From positions 1-14,920 of the forward strand of contig JAGGUH010000062.1 of the NCBI GenBank assembly GCA_021158645.1: a stretch of 14,920 nucleotides of DNA, read 5' to 3'. The stretch's first letter is position 1. Each line of letters starts with the position of its first letter. This DNA is from a bacterium. GTDB taxonomy: Bacteria > Patescibacteriota > Minisyncoccia > UBA6257 > JAGGUH01. The notes under the pieces were generated by a model. It was not told the DNA's origin. It did no database searches and saw only the letters and a program-made list of their open reading frames with translations. The position numbers and the translations under genes were made by a program. This document shows, one piece after another, positions 1 to 6,299 of this stretch.

Positions 1-95
1 ATATAATACAAGATGCATTCAAGTAATTTAGTTGCAGTATTTAAATAGGCAAAATTTACAAAAATAAAAAATTATTTAAAATAAAAATTAAAAAT

Positions 96-962
96 ATGGG
101 AGAAATTAAAAAAATAATTCTCAAGAAGTTAGAATTGCCAATTTCTCAGAAAAAAGAAAAATCTCTTCAGGAAAAGAAGGAAAATTTGTTTCTCGAAAAT
201 TTATTAGATAATTTTAGAACACTTTTTCAAGATGAAAAGATAATTACATCTGATTTAAAATCACTTAAAGAAAAAATTAAGGAAAAACAAATAGTTCCTG
301 ATGCCCATATTTTTAATGTATTAAAAAATTTAGGAATGATTTTAGGAAGCCAGAAAAAAATAAAAAAGGAAATTATCTTTCAAAATAAAAATGCTTTCAG
401 AGATTATCTTTTTTTGCTTAATCAAGACGAAAAATTTCTTAAAGGAGAACTCGAGAACAAATTAGGTGCTTATCAGAAATTCGGAAAAATGCCTTTACTT
501 TCTTATATTGAAATAAGCAAAAATCTTTTTGAATTAAAAGAACTAAACCAAGATATTCGAGAAAAAACTGAAGATTTGATAAAAAGAGGTATTATCAGAA
601 AACCTTCTCAAAGAAAACATTCTTTAGAAGAAATTCAAACCACTCGAGAAATTATTAAAAATTTAATCAAATGCGGAATAAGTCCAAAAATTACTGTGCC
701 AATAGAATTTATTAAAAAAATTAAAAAAGATGGAATTAAAGAAACCAGTGATTGGTTAAAAAGAAATCGAATTTGCGGCACTTTGCTTGGCGAACTCTAC
801 CTGCCAAAAAACGAGAAAAGAGCTGTTGTAGAAATTGAAAGTATCTCCCCATCAGAAATCGAACCCTTATTTACTCCTCCGGATTATACTTTTAAAGGAA
901 CTATTGAGTTTAAACATCCAATCCCACCTGAAAAAATTAAAATTTTGAAAACAATAAATTAA
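96..962 (+). CDS. Hypothetical protein, 288 residues, Lys/Glu-rich
   Basis: I do not recognise this protein. It opens with a strongly basic segment (residues 1-30, rich in Lys and Glu), followed by mainly helical charged sequence to about residue 220. The last 60 residues change character: they look more beta-like and contain several prolines and the phrases GTLLGELYLPK, PPDYTFKG and HPIPPEKI, so a separate small C-terminal domain is likely. There is no signal peptide, membrane segment or recognised catalytic motif. The ATG start lies in an A/T-only leader with no Shine-Dalgarno sequence, as for the neighbouring genes. The gene converges on tgt, with 18 bases between the stops. Its length, intact frame and neighbour-like codon use make it a real gene; the function is unknown. 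Confidence 0.8.
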   Translation: MGEIKKIILKKLELPISQKKEKSLQEKKENLFLENLLDNFRTLFQDEKIITSDLKSLKEKIKEKQIVPDAHIFNVLKNLGMILGSQKKIKKEIIFQNKNAFRDYLFLLNQDEKFLKGELENKLGAYQKFGKMPLLSYIEISKNLFELKELNQDIREKTEDLIKRGIIRKPSQRKHSLEEIQTTREIIKNLIKCGISPKITVPIEFIKKIKKDGIKETSDWLKRNRICGTLLGELYLPKNEKRAVVEIESISPSEIEPLFTPPDYTFKGTIEFKHPIPPEKIKILKTIN

Positions 963-980
963 AAAAACATAAGAAATTTT

Positions 981-2075
981 TTAAACTTTTCCTTTTTTAA
1001 TTGCCCTTTTAATTTCCTCTATAAATTCAAAATAAAAATAAAGATTGTGAAAACTTGCCAATCGAAGCCCTAAAGGATCTTTTGTTTTAAATAAATGATG
1101 CAAAAAAGCCCGAGAAAAATTTTGGCAAACAAAACAATTGCATTTAGAATCTATCGGCTTTTTATCTTTCTTGTATTTTGTATTTAAGATGTTAACAATT
1201 TTATATTTAAACTTTTGGCTTCTAACGAAAATTCTTCCATGTCTTCCTTCTCTTGTTGGAACAACGCAATCAAAAATATCAATCCCTTTTTTAATTGCTT
1301 TTAAAATCTGATCTAAAAGACCAATACCCATTAAATAACGAGGTTTTTCTTCGGGAATTTTTTTAACTAAAAAATCAATAACTTCAAACATTTTAGAAAC
1401 CCCCTCGCCAACTCCCAACCCACCAATAGCATAGCCATCAAATCCAATTTCAAGAAGATCTTTTAAAGATTTCTCTCTTAAATTTTTATAAACACCTCCC
1501 TGAATAATGCCAAAAAGTAATGGTCTTAAATGATTTTTGAAATTGATTTTTTCTTTAAAAAAAATTTTAGATCTTTGAGCCCATTTTGTCGTTAAAGAAA
1601 CCGCTTTTTCAATTTCTTTCTTTTTATAAGGCCAGCCACAAAAATAATCTAAAACCATTAGAATGTCAGATTTAAAATCCAGTTGAATTTCAATTGATTT
1701 TTCTGGAGATAATTTATGTTTTTTTCCTTCAATTTCATCAAGAAACTCAACAAAATTTTCGAAAACCTTTACATTTTTTAAAGAAAAAATTTGAAAACCA
1801 CCGGAGTCGGTTAAAATTGAGCCATTCCAACCACAAAAATTCTTTAAACTTTTAAATTTTTTAATTATCTCGGTTCCTGGTCTTAAATGTAAATGATAAG
1901 TATTGGCTAAAATCATTTGATAGCCAATTTTTTTAATTTCTTCAAAACTTAATCCTCTAACATTTCCAAAAGTAGCAATTGGCAAAAACAATGGAGTTTC
2001 TACTTCGCCAGAAGGCAATTTTAATCTACCAATTCTCGCTCGAGAAATTTTTGATTTGTATTCTATTTTAAACAT
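981..2075 (-). CDS. tgt: tRNA-guanine (queuine) transglycosylase
   Basis: This enzyme exchanges the wobble guanine (position 34) of GUN-anticodon tRNAs for a 7-deazaguanine precursor, the key step towards queuosine. The 364 residues match the usual bacterial length of about 370. Visible motifs in order are DSGGFQ at 90-95 (conserved Asp90), LDYFCGWP at 142-149, FGIIQGG at 188-194, GGLGVGE at 218-224, and IFDCVVPTREGRHG at 267-280 holding the expected nucleophile Asp269. The zinc ligands are Cys312, Cys314, Cys317 and His343. The Val of GGLGVGE is the residue typical of bacterial preQ1-using enzymes rather than eukaryotic queuine enzymes. The segment after Asp143 is unusual: family members generally have an Asp-Glu-Cys run where this has Asp-Tyr-Phe. 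It lies 130 bases downstream of map and is probably the last gene of the mreB-map-tgt unit. No queuosine biosynthesis gene is visible. Confidence 0.95.
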   Translation of the reverse strand: MFKIEYKSKISRARIGRLKLPSGEVETPLFLPIATFGNVRGLSFEEIKKIGYQMILANTYHLHLRPGTEIIKKFKSLKNFCGWNGSILTDSGGFQIFSLKNVKVFENFVEFLDEIEGKKHKLSPEKSIEIQLDFKSDILMVLDYFCGWPYKKKEIEKAVSLTTKWAQRSKIFFKEKINFKNHLRPLLFGIIQGGVYKNLREKSLKDLLEIGFDGYAIGGLGVGEGVSKMFEVIDFLVKKIPEEKPRYLMGIGLLDQILKAIKKGIDIFDCVVPTREGRHGRIFVRSQKFKYKIVNILNTKYKKDKKPIDSKCNCFVCQNFSRAFLHHLFKTKDPLGLRLASFHNLYFYFEFIEEIKRAIKKGKV

Positions 2076-2097
2076 TTTAGCAACAAAATTTATCTTC

Positions 2098-2127
2098 TCT
2101 AAAAACGATAGTTTCCTATCTGTTTAA
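2098..2127 (-). terminator. Possible weak hairpin/terminator between map and tgt
   Basis: On the minus strand a GATAG/CTATC stem closes a GAAA tetraloop (about 2107-2120), can be lengthened by three pairs with one bulged base, and is followed by G and a run of five T. It sits after the map stop and about 25 bases before the tgt start. It could attenuate readthrough from map into tgt. The stem is short and AT-rich, so this is tentative. Confidence 0.3.
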
Positions 2128-2205
2128 AAAATCAAATTTTTCTTTTCTAAATTTTCTGAGTTAATACTCAAAACAAAATTTGCCAAAAGAAAAATAAAAT
2201 AGATT

Positions 2206-2976
2206 TTATTCAATTAAGGGAGTAATAATTATAGGAAGAGATTTTGTAATCGCAATTGTTGCTTCAAAATGAGAAGACAAAGAACGATCAGCAGTTAAAA
2301 ATTCATCATCTTTGTTTGAAATTATTTTTGAAGTCCCTAAAGATGCCATTGGTTCAATTGCAATAACCATACCATTTTTTAAAATTTCTCCGCTATGCCT
2401 TGAACCACAATTTGGAATAAAAGGATCTTCATGAACATAATAACCAACTCCATGACCGCAAAGTTCGCAAATTGGAAAAAAACGATATTTTTTTATCGTT
2501 CTTTCAATCTCAAAAGAAATATCTCCAATCCGATTTCCTTTTCGACAAATTTTAATCGCGTTCTTTAATGCCTCTTTAGTGCTTTTTATTAAATCCCTGG
2601 CTTTCTTTGAAATTTTTCCAATTCCAAAAGTAATCGCCATATCAGTATAAAGTTTTTTATAGCAAATGCCACAATCCAAACTTACCAAATCTCCTTCTTT
2701 TAAAATAATATTCTTTTTGGGAACTCCATGAACGATAACCTCATTTATTGAAATACAAATTGGAGCCGGAAATGGTTTCCTCGCAAAATTGGGTCTAAAG
2801 TTTAAAAAAGATGGTTTTCCTCCTGTTTCTTTGATTAGTTTAAAAGCATAATTAGATAAAAATAAAGTCGAAACATTTGGTTTTGACTTCTCTTTTACCT
2901 TTTTTAAAATCTCTGAAAGAATTTTCCCTCCTTCTTTTAAAATTTCAATTTCTGAATCTTTTTTTAAAAAAATCAT
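2206..2976 (-). CDS. map: Methionine aminopeptidase, type I
   Basis: It removes the initiator methionine from nascent proteins in the cytosol. The 256 residues match the compact type I family. All metal-site residues are present: Asp101 (SLDCG), Asp112 (YTDMA), His175 (CGHGVG), Glu208 (AIEPM) and Glu238 (HFEAT). His83 in the VHGVP motif and His182 in VHEDP are the usual substrate-positioning histidines. A slightly longer loop (about residues 186-197) follows the second His. The ATG overlaps the mreB TGA stop as ATGA, which suggests translational coupling and also shows that UGA terminates here. Confidence in the function is very high. Confidence 0.97.
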   Translation of the reverse strand: MIFLKKDSEIEILKEGGKILSEILKKVKEKSKPNVSTLFLSNYAFKLIKETGGKPSFLNFRPNFARKPFPAPICISINEVIVHGVPKKNIILKEGDLVSLDCGICYKKLYTDMAITFGIGKISKKARDLIKSTKEALKNAIKICRKGNRIGDISFEIERTIKKYRFFPICELCGHGVGYYVHEDPFIPNCGSRHSGEILKNGMVIAIEPMASLGTSKIISNKDDEFLTADRSLSSHFEATIAITKSLPIIITPLIE

Positions 2977-3995
2977 TTTTTTATTCCAACTTTTTCTAAA
3001 TTGTCTAAATTTTCTACAATCATTCCCGTTCCCCGAACAACTGCAGTTAACGGTTCATTGATTATTGAAGTTGGAAGTTTAAGTTCTTTTTCTACCAAAC
3101 TATCAAGTCCCTTTAAAAGTGCCCCACCTCCACAAAGCCAAACGCCATTTTCCATAATATCAGCAATGAGTTCTGGTGGTGTTTCCTCTAAAAGTTCTTT
3201 TGAGGTCTCAATAATTTTTTTAATTGACGCTTCAATTGCCTTTCTGATGTCTTTTGGAGAAATAGTAATCCCTCTTGGAAGTCCAGAAGTAATATCTCTT
3301 CCCTTTATTAAAACCTCTTTTTCTAATCCCTCATAATTTCCAAAAACTGAACCTAAAATTTCTTTTAGAAATTGAGCCGTTGGCTTTCCAATTAAAAGTT
3401 TGTGTTCTGAAAAAATATAGTCAATAATTGCCTGATCAAATTTATCACCAGCAATTTTTAAGGTTTTAAATTTTACAATACCACCATAAGAAATTACTCC
3501 AATTTCAGTGGTTCCGCCACCAATATCAATAATAAGATAACCTCTCGCTTTAGCAATTGGAAGCCGGGCTCCGATAGCACCGCTTAAAGGTTCCTCTACC
3601 AAAAAAACTCTGCTTGCTCCTAAAGATCTTGCAACATCCTCAACGGTTTTTCTTTCGACTTCAGTAATACCACAAGGAACAGCAACGACAATCCAAAATC
3701 TTTTAAATAAAAAAGTTTCTTGCATTGAATCTTCTAAAAGTTGTTTTAAAAACTGAAGACAAACCTCAAAATCAGAAATTACTCCATCAGTTAATGGTCT
3801 TAAAATAGAAATATGATAAGGAACTCGATCGACCATTTTTTTTGCCTCCTTGCCAATAGCAACGATTTGATTGGTTTTTTTATTTAAGGCAGCCAAAGAT
3901 GGTTGATTGACTACAATTCCTTTTGCGGCTTGATAAATTAAAGTATTTGAAGTTCCAAGATCAATACCAAATTTTTTTTTAGGAAAAAGAAACAT
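2973..3995 (-). CDS. mreB: Rod-shape-determining actin-like protein MreB
   Basis: MreB is the bacterial actin homologue that forms membrane-associated filaments and directs elongasome peptidoglycan synthesis. The 340 residues are family-typical. The phosphate-1 loop is GIDLGTSNTLIY (about 10-21), followed by the ILRPLTDGVISDF segment (about 64-76), the phosphate-2 loop IIDIGGGTTEIG (about 155-166), GLPRGITIS, and the adenosine motif CGGGALLKG (about 289-297). The N-terminus FLFPKKKFG resembles the short amphipathic membrane-binding tail of other MreB proteins. It is first in a unit with map, overlapping it by four bases. No mreC or mreD is in view. The sequence upstream is an unusual array of phased 7-base repeats with no clear promoter. 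Confidence 0.97.
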   Translation of the reverse strand: MFLFPKKKFGIDLGTSNTLIYQAAKGIVVNQPSLAALNKKTNQIVAIGKEAKKMVDRVPYHISILRPLTDGVISDFEVCLQFLKQLLEDSMQETFLFKRFWIVVAVPCGITEVERKTVEDVARSLGASRVFLVEEPLSGAIGARLPIAKARGYLIIDIGGGTTEIGVISYGGIVKFKTLKIAGDKFDQAIIDYIFSEHKLLIGKPTAQFLKEILGSVFGNYEGLEKEVLIKGRDITSGLPRGITISPKDIRKAIEASIKKIIETSKELLEETPPELIADIMENGVWLCGGGALLKGLDSLVEKELKLPTSIINEPLTAVVRGTGMIVENLDNLEKVGIKK

Positions 3996-4033
3996 AGTTT
4001 TAAAAACTCAAATCTCAAAAGTTAAAAAGCAAG

Positions 4034-4129
4034 AAATTGGAAGCAGGAAATGGGAGGTGGGAAAATAAAAATAAGAAATTACTAAATCTCACCTCCAATT
4101 TCCCACCTCTCACCTCCCACTTCCCATTC
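4034..4129. repeat. Inverted pair of phased 7-base (ARRTGRG-like) repeat arrays
   Basis: On the plus strand, 4034-4082 reads in consecutive 7-base words, the clearest being AAATTGG (4034), AAATGGG (4048) and AGGTGGG (4055). After a short AT spacer, 4088-4129 consists of six exactly consecutive 7-base words of the complementary type, such as CTCACCT (4088 and 4109), CCCACCT (4102) and CCCACTT (4116). Read on the minus strand the second block has consensus ARRTGRG, the same as the first block. The two blocks are therefore inverted relative to each other and could form a long imperfect hairpin, for example GGGAGGTGGGAAA against the arm at 4098-4110. It lies in the mreB leader. Confidence 0.85.
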
Positions 4130-4133
4130 TTAA

Positions 4134-4252
4134 AGATTTTAGATTTTAGATGTAGATTTTACTTTTTACTTTTTAGATTTTAGATTTTTTTGTTTTGAAT
4201 TTTGGATTTTGAATTTTGAATTTATTTATAATTTGTGATTTGGGATTTATGA
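4134..4252. repeat. Phased 7-base AT-rich repeat array (AGATTTT / GRATTTT family)
   Basis: Starting directly after the G/C-rich array, the plus strand is built of 7-base words: AGATTTT (4134, 4141, 4154, 4175), ACTTTTT (4161, 4168), GAATTTT (4197, 4211), GGATTTT (4204), then more degenerate words such as TTTGTGA (4232), TTTGGGA (4239) and TTTATGA (4246). Phase is broken at 4148-4153 (a 6-base unit) and at 4182-4196 (15 bases). The array fills most of the space between the pilin-like gene and mreB. No coding potential, tRNA or standard promoter is evident inside it. Confidence 0.8.
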
Positions 4253-4290
4253 TAAGTTTTGCTTTTTTGCGTTTTGCAAATTGTATTTTA

Positions 4291-4638
4291 CTATGGGCAT
4301 TCGATTTTATGCCAAGGATGTCCTAAAATTTTAGTAAGTTTTCCGCCACTTATCATATTTAAAAAGAAATTAATCAAAATCCAGGCACTTAAAGTCAATA
4401 CAAGTGCTATAACTCCTCCTCGAATAGCATCTTTTCCTTTCTTGATTCTTTCTTCATTGCCTCCAGAAAAAATCCATAAAAACCCTCCAACAATAATTGC
4501 AATCGTTGATAAAGGTATGGCTAAATTTAAAGTCAAAAAATTAACTATATTCTGAAGCATTTGAGCGAATTCGCAAAAACCGCAAGGTCCATTACATTGA
4601 GGCACAATTCTTGCTAATTGACTTATCAAAATTTTCAT
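4291..4638 (-). CDS. TrbC/VirB2-like (T4SS pilin-type) small membrane protein
   Basis: This is a 115-residue protein with two hydrophobic segments (about 32-55 and 73-95) joined by a charged Gly-rich turn (SGGNEERIKKGKD). That is the hairpin topology of TrbC/VirB2-type pilin subunits. Such proteins, often annotated as TrbC/VirB2 or T4SS-pilin family, are common in CPR genomes. The N-terminus holds a cysteine cluster, Cys15, Cys19 and Cys22 within PQCNGPCGFCEF, and Cys114 is near the C-terminus. There is no long signal peptide; the short N-terminus may itself face outward. It ends in tandem stops TAG TAA. It stands alone, with no other secretion or conjugation gene nearby, so a surface role is inferred. 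Its ATG lies about 5 bases from the predicted transcription start. Confidence 0.75.
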   Translation of the reverse strand: MKILISQLARIVPQCNGPCGFCEFAQMLQNIVNFLTLNLAIPLSTIAIIVGGFLWIFSGGNEERIKKGKDAIRGGVIALVLTLSAWILINFFLNMISGGKLTKILGHPWHKIECP

Positions 4639-4649
4639 AATTCAAAAAA

Positions 4650-4677
4650 ATTATAATTATAATAAAAAAAATTTCAA
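4650..4677 (-). promoter_or_regulatory. Sigma70-type promoter for the pilin-like gene
   Basis: On the minus strand a TTGAAA -35 (4672-4677) and a TATAAT -10 (4650-4655) are separated by 16 bases. A start about 7 bases beyond the -10 falls near 4643, giving a leader of only about 5 bases before the ATG at 4638, so the message would be leaderless. The surroundings are very AT-rich, so a chance match is possible. Confidence 0.5.
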
Positions 4678-4844
4678 ATATCCGCATTGAGTAATCTAAA
4701 ATGCGAATAAAATAGTATTTGTTTAGGTTGTTTAAAAAATAAAATAAAAATCTAAAAAACTCTTCAAATTTAAACTTTTTCAAGTTTAGATGCCTTAAAG
4801 CACTTATAAATGAAATTTTTTGATATAAAAAATTGAATTTCAGA

Positions 4845-4868
4845 TTTACAAATAAATTTACAAATAAA
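4845..4868. repeat. Exact 12-base tandem duplication upstream of uppS
   Basis: TTTACAAATAAA occurs twice back to back (4845-4856 and 4857-4868), with two further matching bases after the second copy. It lies about 70 bases before the uppS ATG. Confidence 0.9.
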
Positions 4869-4940
4869 TTAAAAAAAACCTTTAAATAAAACAACTTGAA
4901 AAAAAATAAATTTTTCTTATTCTCTATAAAAAATAAAAAA

Positions 4941-5633
4941 ATGGATCTTCCAAAACATATTGCAATTATTCCTGATGCAAATCGAAGATGGGCGAAAATT
5001 CATAAATTAAAACCCTGGGAAGGTTATAATTTTGGCACTAAAGCATTTGAAAAAGTATTTAAAAAATCTTTAGAGTTAAAAATTCCCTACATTACTTTCT
5101 GGATTGCTTCTTTAGATAACTTAACTAAAAGACCAAAAAAAGAAGTAAAGTTTCTTTGCGATCTTTTTGCGAAAAATTTTCCAAAATTTGCTAAAGAAAA
5201 ATTAATCCACAAATATCAGGTAAAAATTCAAGTTTTTGGAAGATGGAAGGAAATGATGCCAAAAAAAGTAGTTGAAGCAGTTTTAAAATCAATTAAAGCA
5301 ACTGAAAATTATTCTAAGTTTTTTCTAACTTTTTTGATGGCTTATAATGGCAACGACGAAATGATAGAAGCAATTAAAAAAATCAAGAAAGCAAACATTA
5401 AAAGAATTACCCCTGAAATTTTGGACAAGTTTTTATGGACTGGTAATTTACCTCAAGTAGATTTTATCATAAGAACCGGTGGCGAAGAACATCTTTCTGC
5501 CGGTTTTATGATGTGGAAAATTCAATATGCTCAAATGATATTTCCAAAAGTTTACTTTCCTGATTTTGATGATAAAGAATTTTTAAAAGCATTAAAATTG
5601 TATTCCAAACGAAAAAGAAGGTTTGGAAAATAA
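4941..5633 (+). CDS. uppS: Undecaprenyl (cis-prenyl) diphosphate synthase, divergent
   Basis: This cis-prenyltransferase extends farnesyl diphosphate with isopentenyl diphosphate to make the C55 lipid carrier for cell-wall synthesis. The start is taken as ATG 4941 (230 residues), because HIAIIPDANRRWAK at 6-19 then falls at the expected N-terminal position. The TTG at 4896 would add a 15-residue basic tail without family support. Fold markers are the IPDANRRW catalytic Asp12, FLMAYNGNDEM (131-141), FIIRTGGEEHLS (175-186) and the C-terminal FPDFDDKEF with RKRRFG. Several normally conserved residues differ from E. coli UppS: DGN is DAN, the GH..G motif is GYNFG, the second Arg after RTGGE is His184, and the metal-associated Glu of YAE is Gln198. 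It is a cis-prenyltransferase, but product length and substrate use may differ. No Shine-Dalgarno sequence is present. Confidence 0.88.
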   Translation: MDLPKHIAIIPDANRRWAKIHKLKPWEGYNFGTKAFEKVFKKSLELKIPYITFWIASLDNLTKRPKKEVKFLCDLFAKNFPKFAKEKLIHKYQVKIQVFGRWKEMMPKKVVEAVLKSIKATENYSKFFLTFLMAYNGNDEMIEAIKKIKKANIKRITPEILDKFLWTGNLPQVDFIIRTGGEEHLSAGFMMWKIQYAQMIFPKVYFPDFDDKEFLKALKLYSKRKRRFGK

Positions 5634-5705
5634 AAATTACTTGAATTTTTTTCAATAAAAGATATACTAATATACTAATAATAGAAAAGTGAATAGGGTT
5701 AGGCG

Positions 5706-5750
5706 TGAAATAAAAAGTAAAATAGTGAAGAATAAATAGTAAAAGATTTA
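5706..5750. repeat. Degenerate 7-base-phased AT-rich stretch upstream of ssrA
   Basis: The plus strand contains words such as AAAAGTA, AAATAGT, AAATAGT and AAAAGAT in roughly 7-base phase. The vocabulary resembles the minus-strand reading of the array at 4134-4252. It runs into the -35 of the ssrA promoter. It is more degenerate than the other arrays. Just upstream, TATACTAA occurs twice in tandem (about 5663-5678). Confidence 0.4.
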
Positions 5751-5775
5751 CATTTCTCATCTTCTATTATATACA
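5747..5775 (+). promoter_or_regulatory. Promoter of ssrA (tmRNA)
   Basis: A TTTACA -35 (5747-5752) and a TATACA -10 (5770-5775) are separated by 17 bases. Initiation near 5782 would leave a leader of about 8 bases before the mature tmRNA 5' end at 5790, to be removed by RNase P. Position and spacing fit well. Confidence 0.6.
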
Positions 5776-5789
5776 CTTTTATTAATTAA

Positions 5790-6149
5790 GGGGATGAAGG
5801 GCTTTGATAGTAAAAGGTTTTAAAGGATAGCAGATTGGAGGGAGCAGGAAATCCTCCATAATAAAAAAACCTGCATTTATTTAAAATGCCAATGAAAAAA
5901 TTCCTGCTTATGCTTTAGCATAAGCCATCTGATTAAACTGATGCCTAATAAGTTTAGTCAGGTGTAAGTTTTTTTAGGCAATTCTCTAATGTTTTGGTGC
6001 TTTTTGGTTAGAGAATTTTTTAAAAAAGCACCCCAAAATTGGTTTTTTGGCAGTTTTTAAGCCAATTTTGGTTTTCATTAAACTGCCTATGTCTGTAGAA
6101 ACCCTTTAAAACCTCTTACTAGACGCGGGTTCGATTCCCGTCATCTCCA
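5790..6149 (+). ncRNA. ssrA: Transfer-messenger RNA (tmRNA, one-piece)
   Basis: tmRNA rescues stalled ribosomes by acting first as tRNA-Ala and then as a short mRNA that adds a degradation tag. GGGGATGA (5790-5797) pairs with TCATCTCC (6141-6148), including the G3-U70 wobble that identifies alanine tRNAs, and is followed by discriminator A6149. The T arm is GCGGG TTCGATT CCCGT. Long helix H2 pairs AGGTTTTAAAGG (5815-5826) exactly with 6103-6114. Four pseudoknots are visible: PK1 (5837-5841/5853-5857 with 5844-5848/5870-5874), PK2 (5929-5939/5951-5961 with 5942-5948/5974-5980), PK3 (5981-5989/6008-6016 with 5996-6005/6023-6032) and PK4 (6033-6042/6062-6071 with 6049-6056/6080-6087). The genome continues C-T-A after the discriminator, so CCA must be added by an enzyme. 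The gene sits between uppS and infC. Confidence 0.97.
5888..5923 (+). other. tmRNA tag reading frame (ANEKIPAYALA)
   Basis: The resume codon is most likely GCC at 5888, giving the 11-residue tag ANEKIPAYALA and then TAA. It lies between PK1 and PK2 as expected and starts with the usual Ala-Asn. The tag ends in -YALA, one residue short of the -ALAA end found in E. coli and many bacteria. The resume position is inferred from family pattern and the upstream in-frame TAA at 5882-5884. Confidence 0.85.
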
Positions 6150-6158
6150 CTAAAATAG

Positions 6159-6200
6159 AAATGAGAAGTGGGAGATGAAAGATGAGAGATGAAAGGTGAG
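6159..6200 (+). repeat. Perfectly phased 7-base repeat array (ARRTGRR) next to tmRNA
   Basis: Six consecutive 7-base words fill 6159-6200: AAATGAG, AAGTGGG, AGATGAA, AGATGAG, AGATGAA and AGGTGAG. Every word has A at position 1, T at position 4 and G at position 5, with purines elsewhere. The array begins 9 bases after the last tmRNA base. The word family is the same as in the arrays at 4034-4129. No reading frame or known motif explains it. Confidence 0.9.
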
Positions 6201-6271
6201 GCAAAAAACAAAAATAAAGTTCAGTAACTACTAAAGGATACATAAGCGAGTTTAAACTTTGTTATTTTCAT

Positions 6272-6296
6272 TAAATTTTTGCGGAGCAAAAATTTA
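6272..6296 (+). promoter_or_regulatory. Perfect 11-bp stem-loop upstream of infC
   Basis: TAAATTTTTGC (6272-6282) pairs perfectly with GCAAAAATTTA (6286-6296) around a 3-base GGA loop. A GGAG runs across the loop and the first stem base. It lies 13 bases before the TTG at 6310. There is no T-run after it, so it is not a standard terminator. A role in control of the infC-rpmI-rplT unit, which is autoregulated in other bacteria, is possible but not shown. Confidence 0.5.
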
Positions 6297-6299
6297 GAG

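Larger units (their letters stand above)
4639..4940. other. Divergent intergenic region between the pilin-like gene and uppS
   Basis: This is about 300 bases of AT-rich sequence between divergently transcribed genes. It holds the minus-strand promoter at 4650-4677, a stem-loop with TAAACTT (4771-4777) pairing AAGTTTA (4782-4788) around a 4-base loop, and the 12-base tandem duplication at 4845-4868. I could not find a convincing plus-strand promoter for uppS. Reading frames here lack convincing starts or composition and look like shadows. Confidence 0.6.

Noticed and set aside
2..7. TATAAT hexamer at the window start as a -10 for the first gene
   Set aside because: The -35 region is outside the window and the distance to the ATG is about 90 bases; it cannot be supported.
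2973..2976. Possible UGA recoding (genetic code 25)
   Set aside because: UGA ends mreB in an ATGA overlap with map, and ends the membrane protein just before dnaJ, so it behaves as a true stop.
3001..3336. Plus-strand reading frame of 111 codons
   Set aside because: It lies antisense inside mreB, whose motifs are unmistakable; the Ser-rich composition is that of a shadow frame.
4034..4252. CRISPR array
   Set aside because: The words are 7 bases, degenerate and directly adjacent; there is no constant repeat with unique spacers and no cas gene.
4592..4894. Minus-strand reading frame rich in Phe, Asn and Leu
   Set aside because: It has no good start, low-complexity AT-driven composition, overlaps the pilin-like gene in another frame and spans the divergent promoter region.
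4896..4940. TTG start giving UppS a 15-residue basic N-terminal extension
   Set aside because: The ATG at 4941 puts the family N-terminal motif at the normal place; the extension has no family support.
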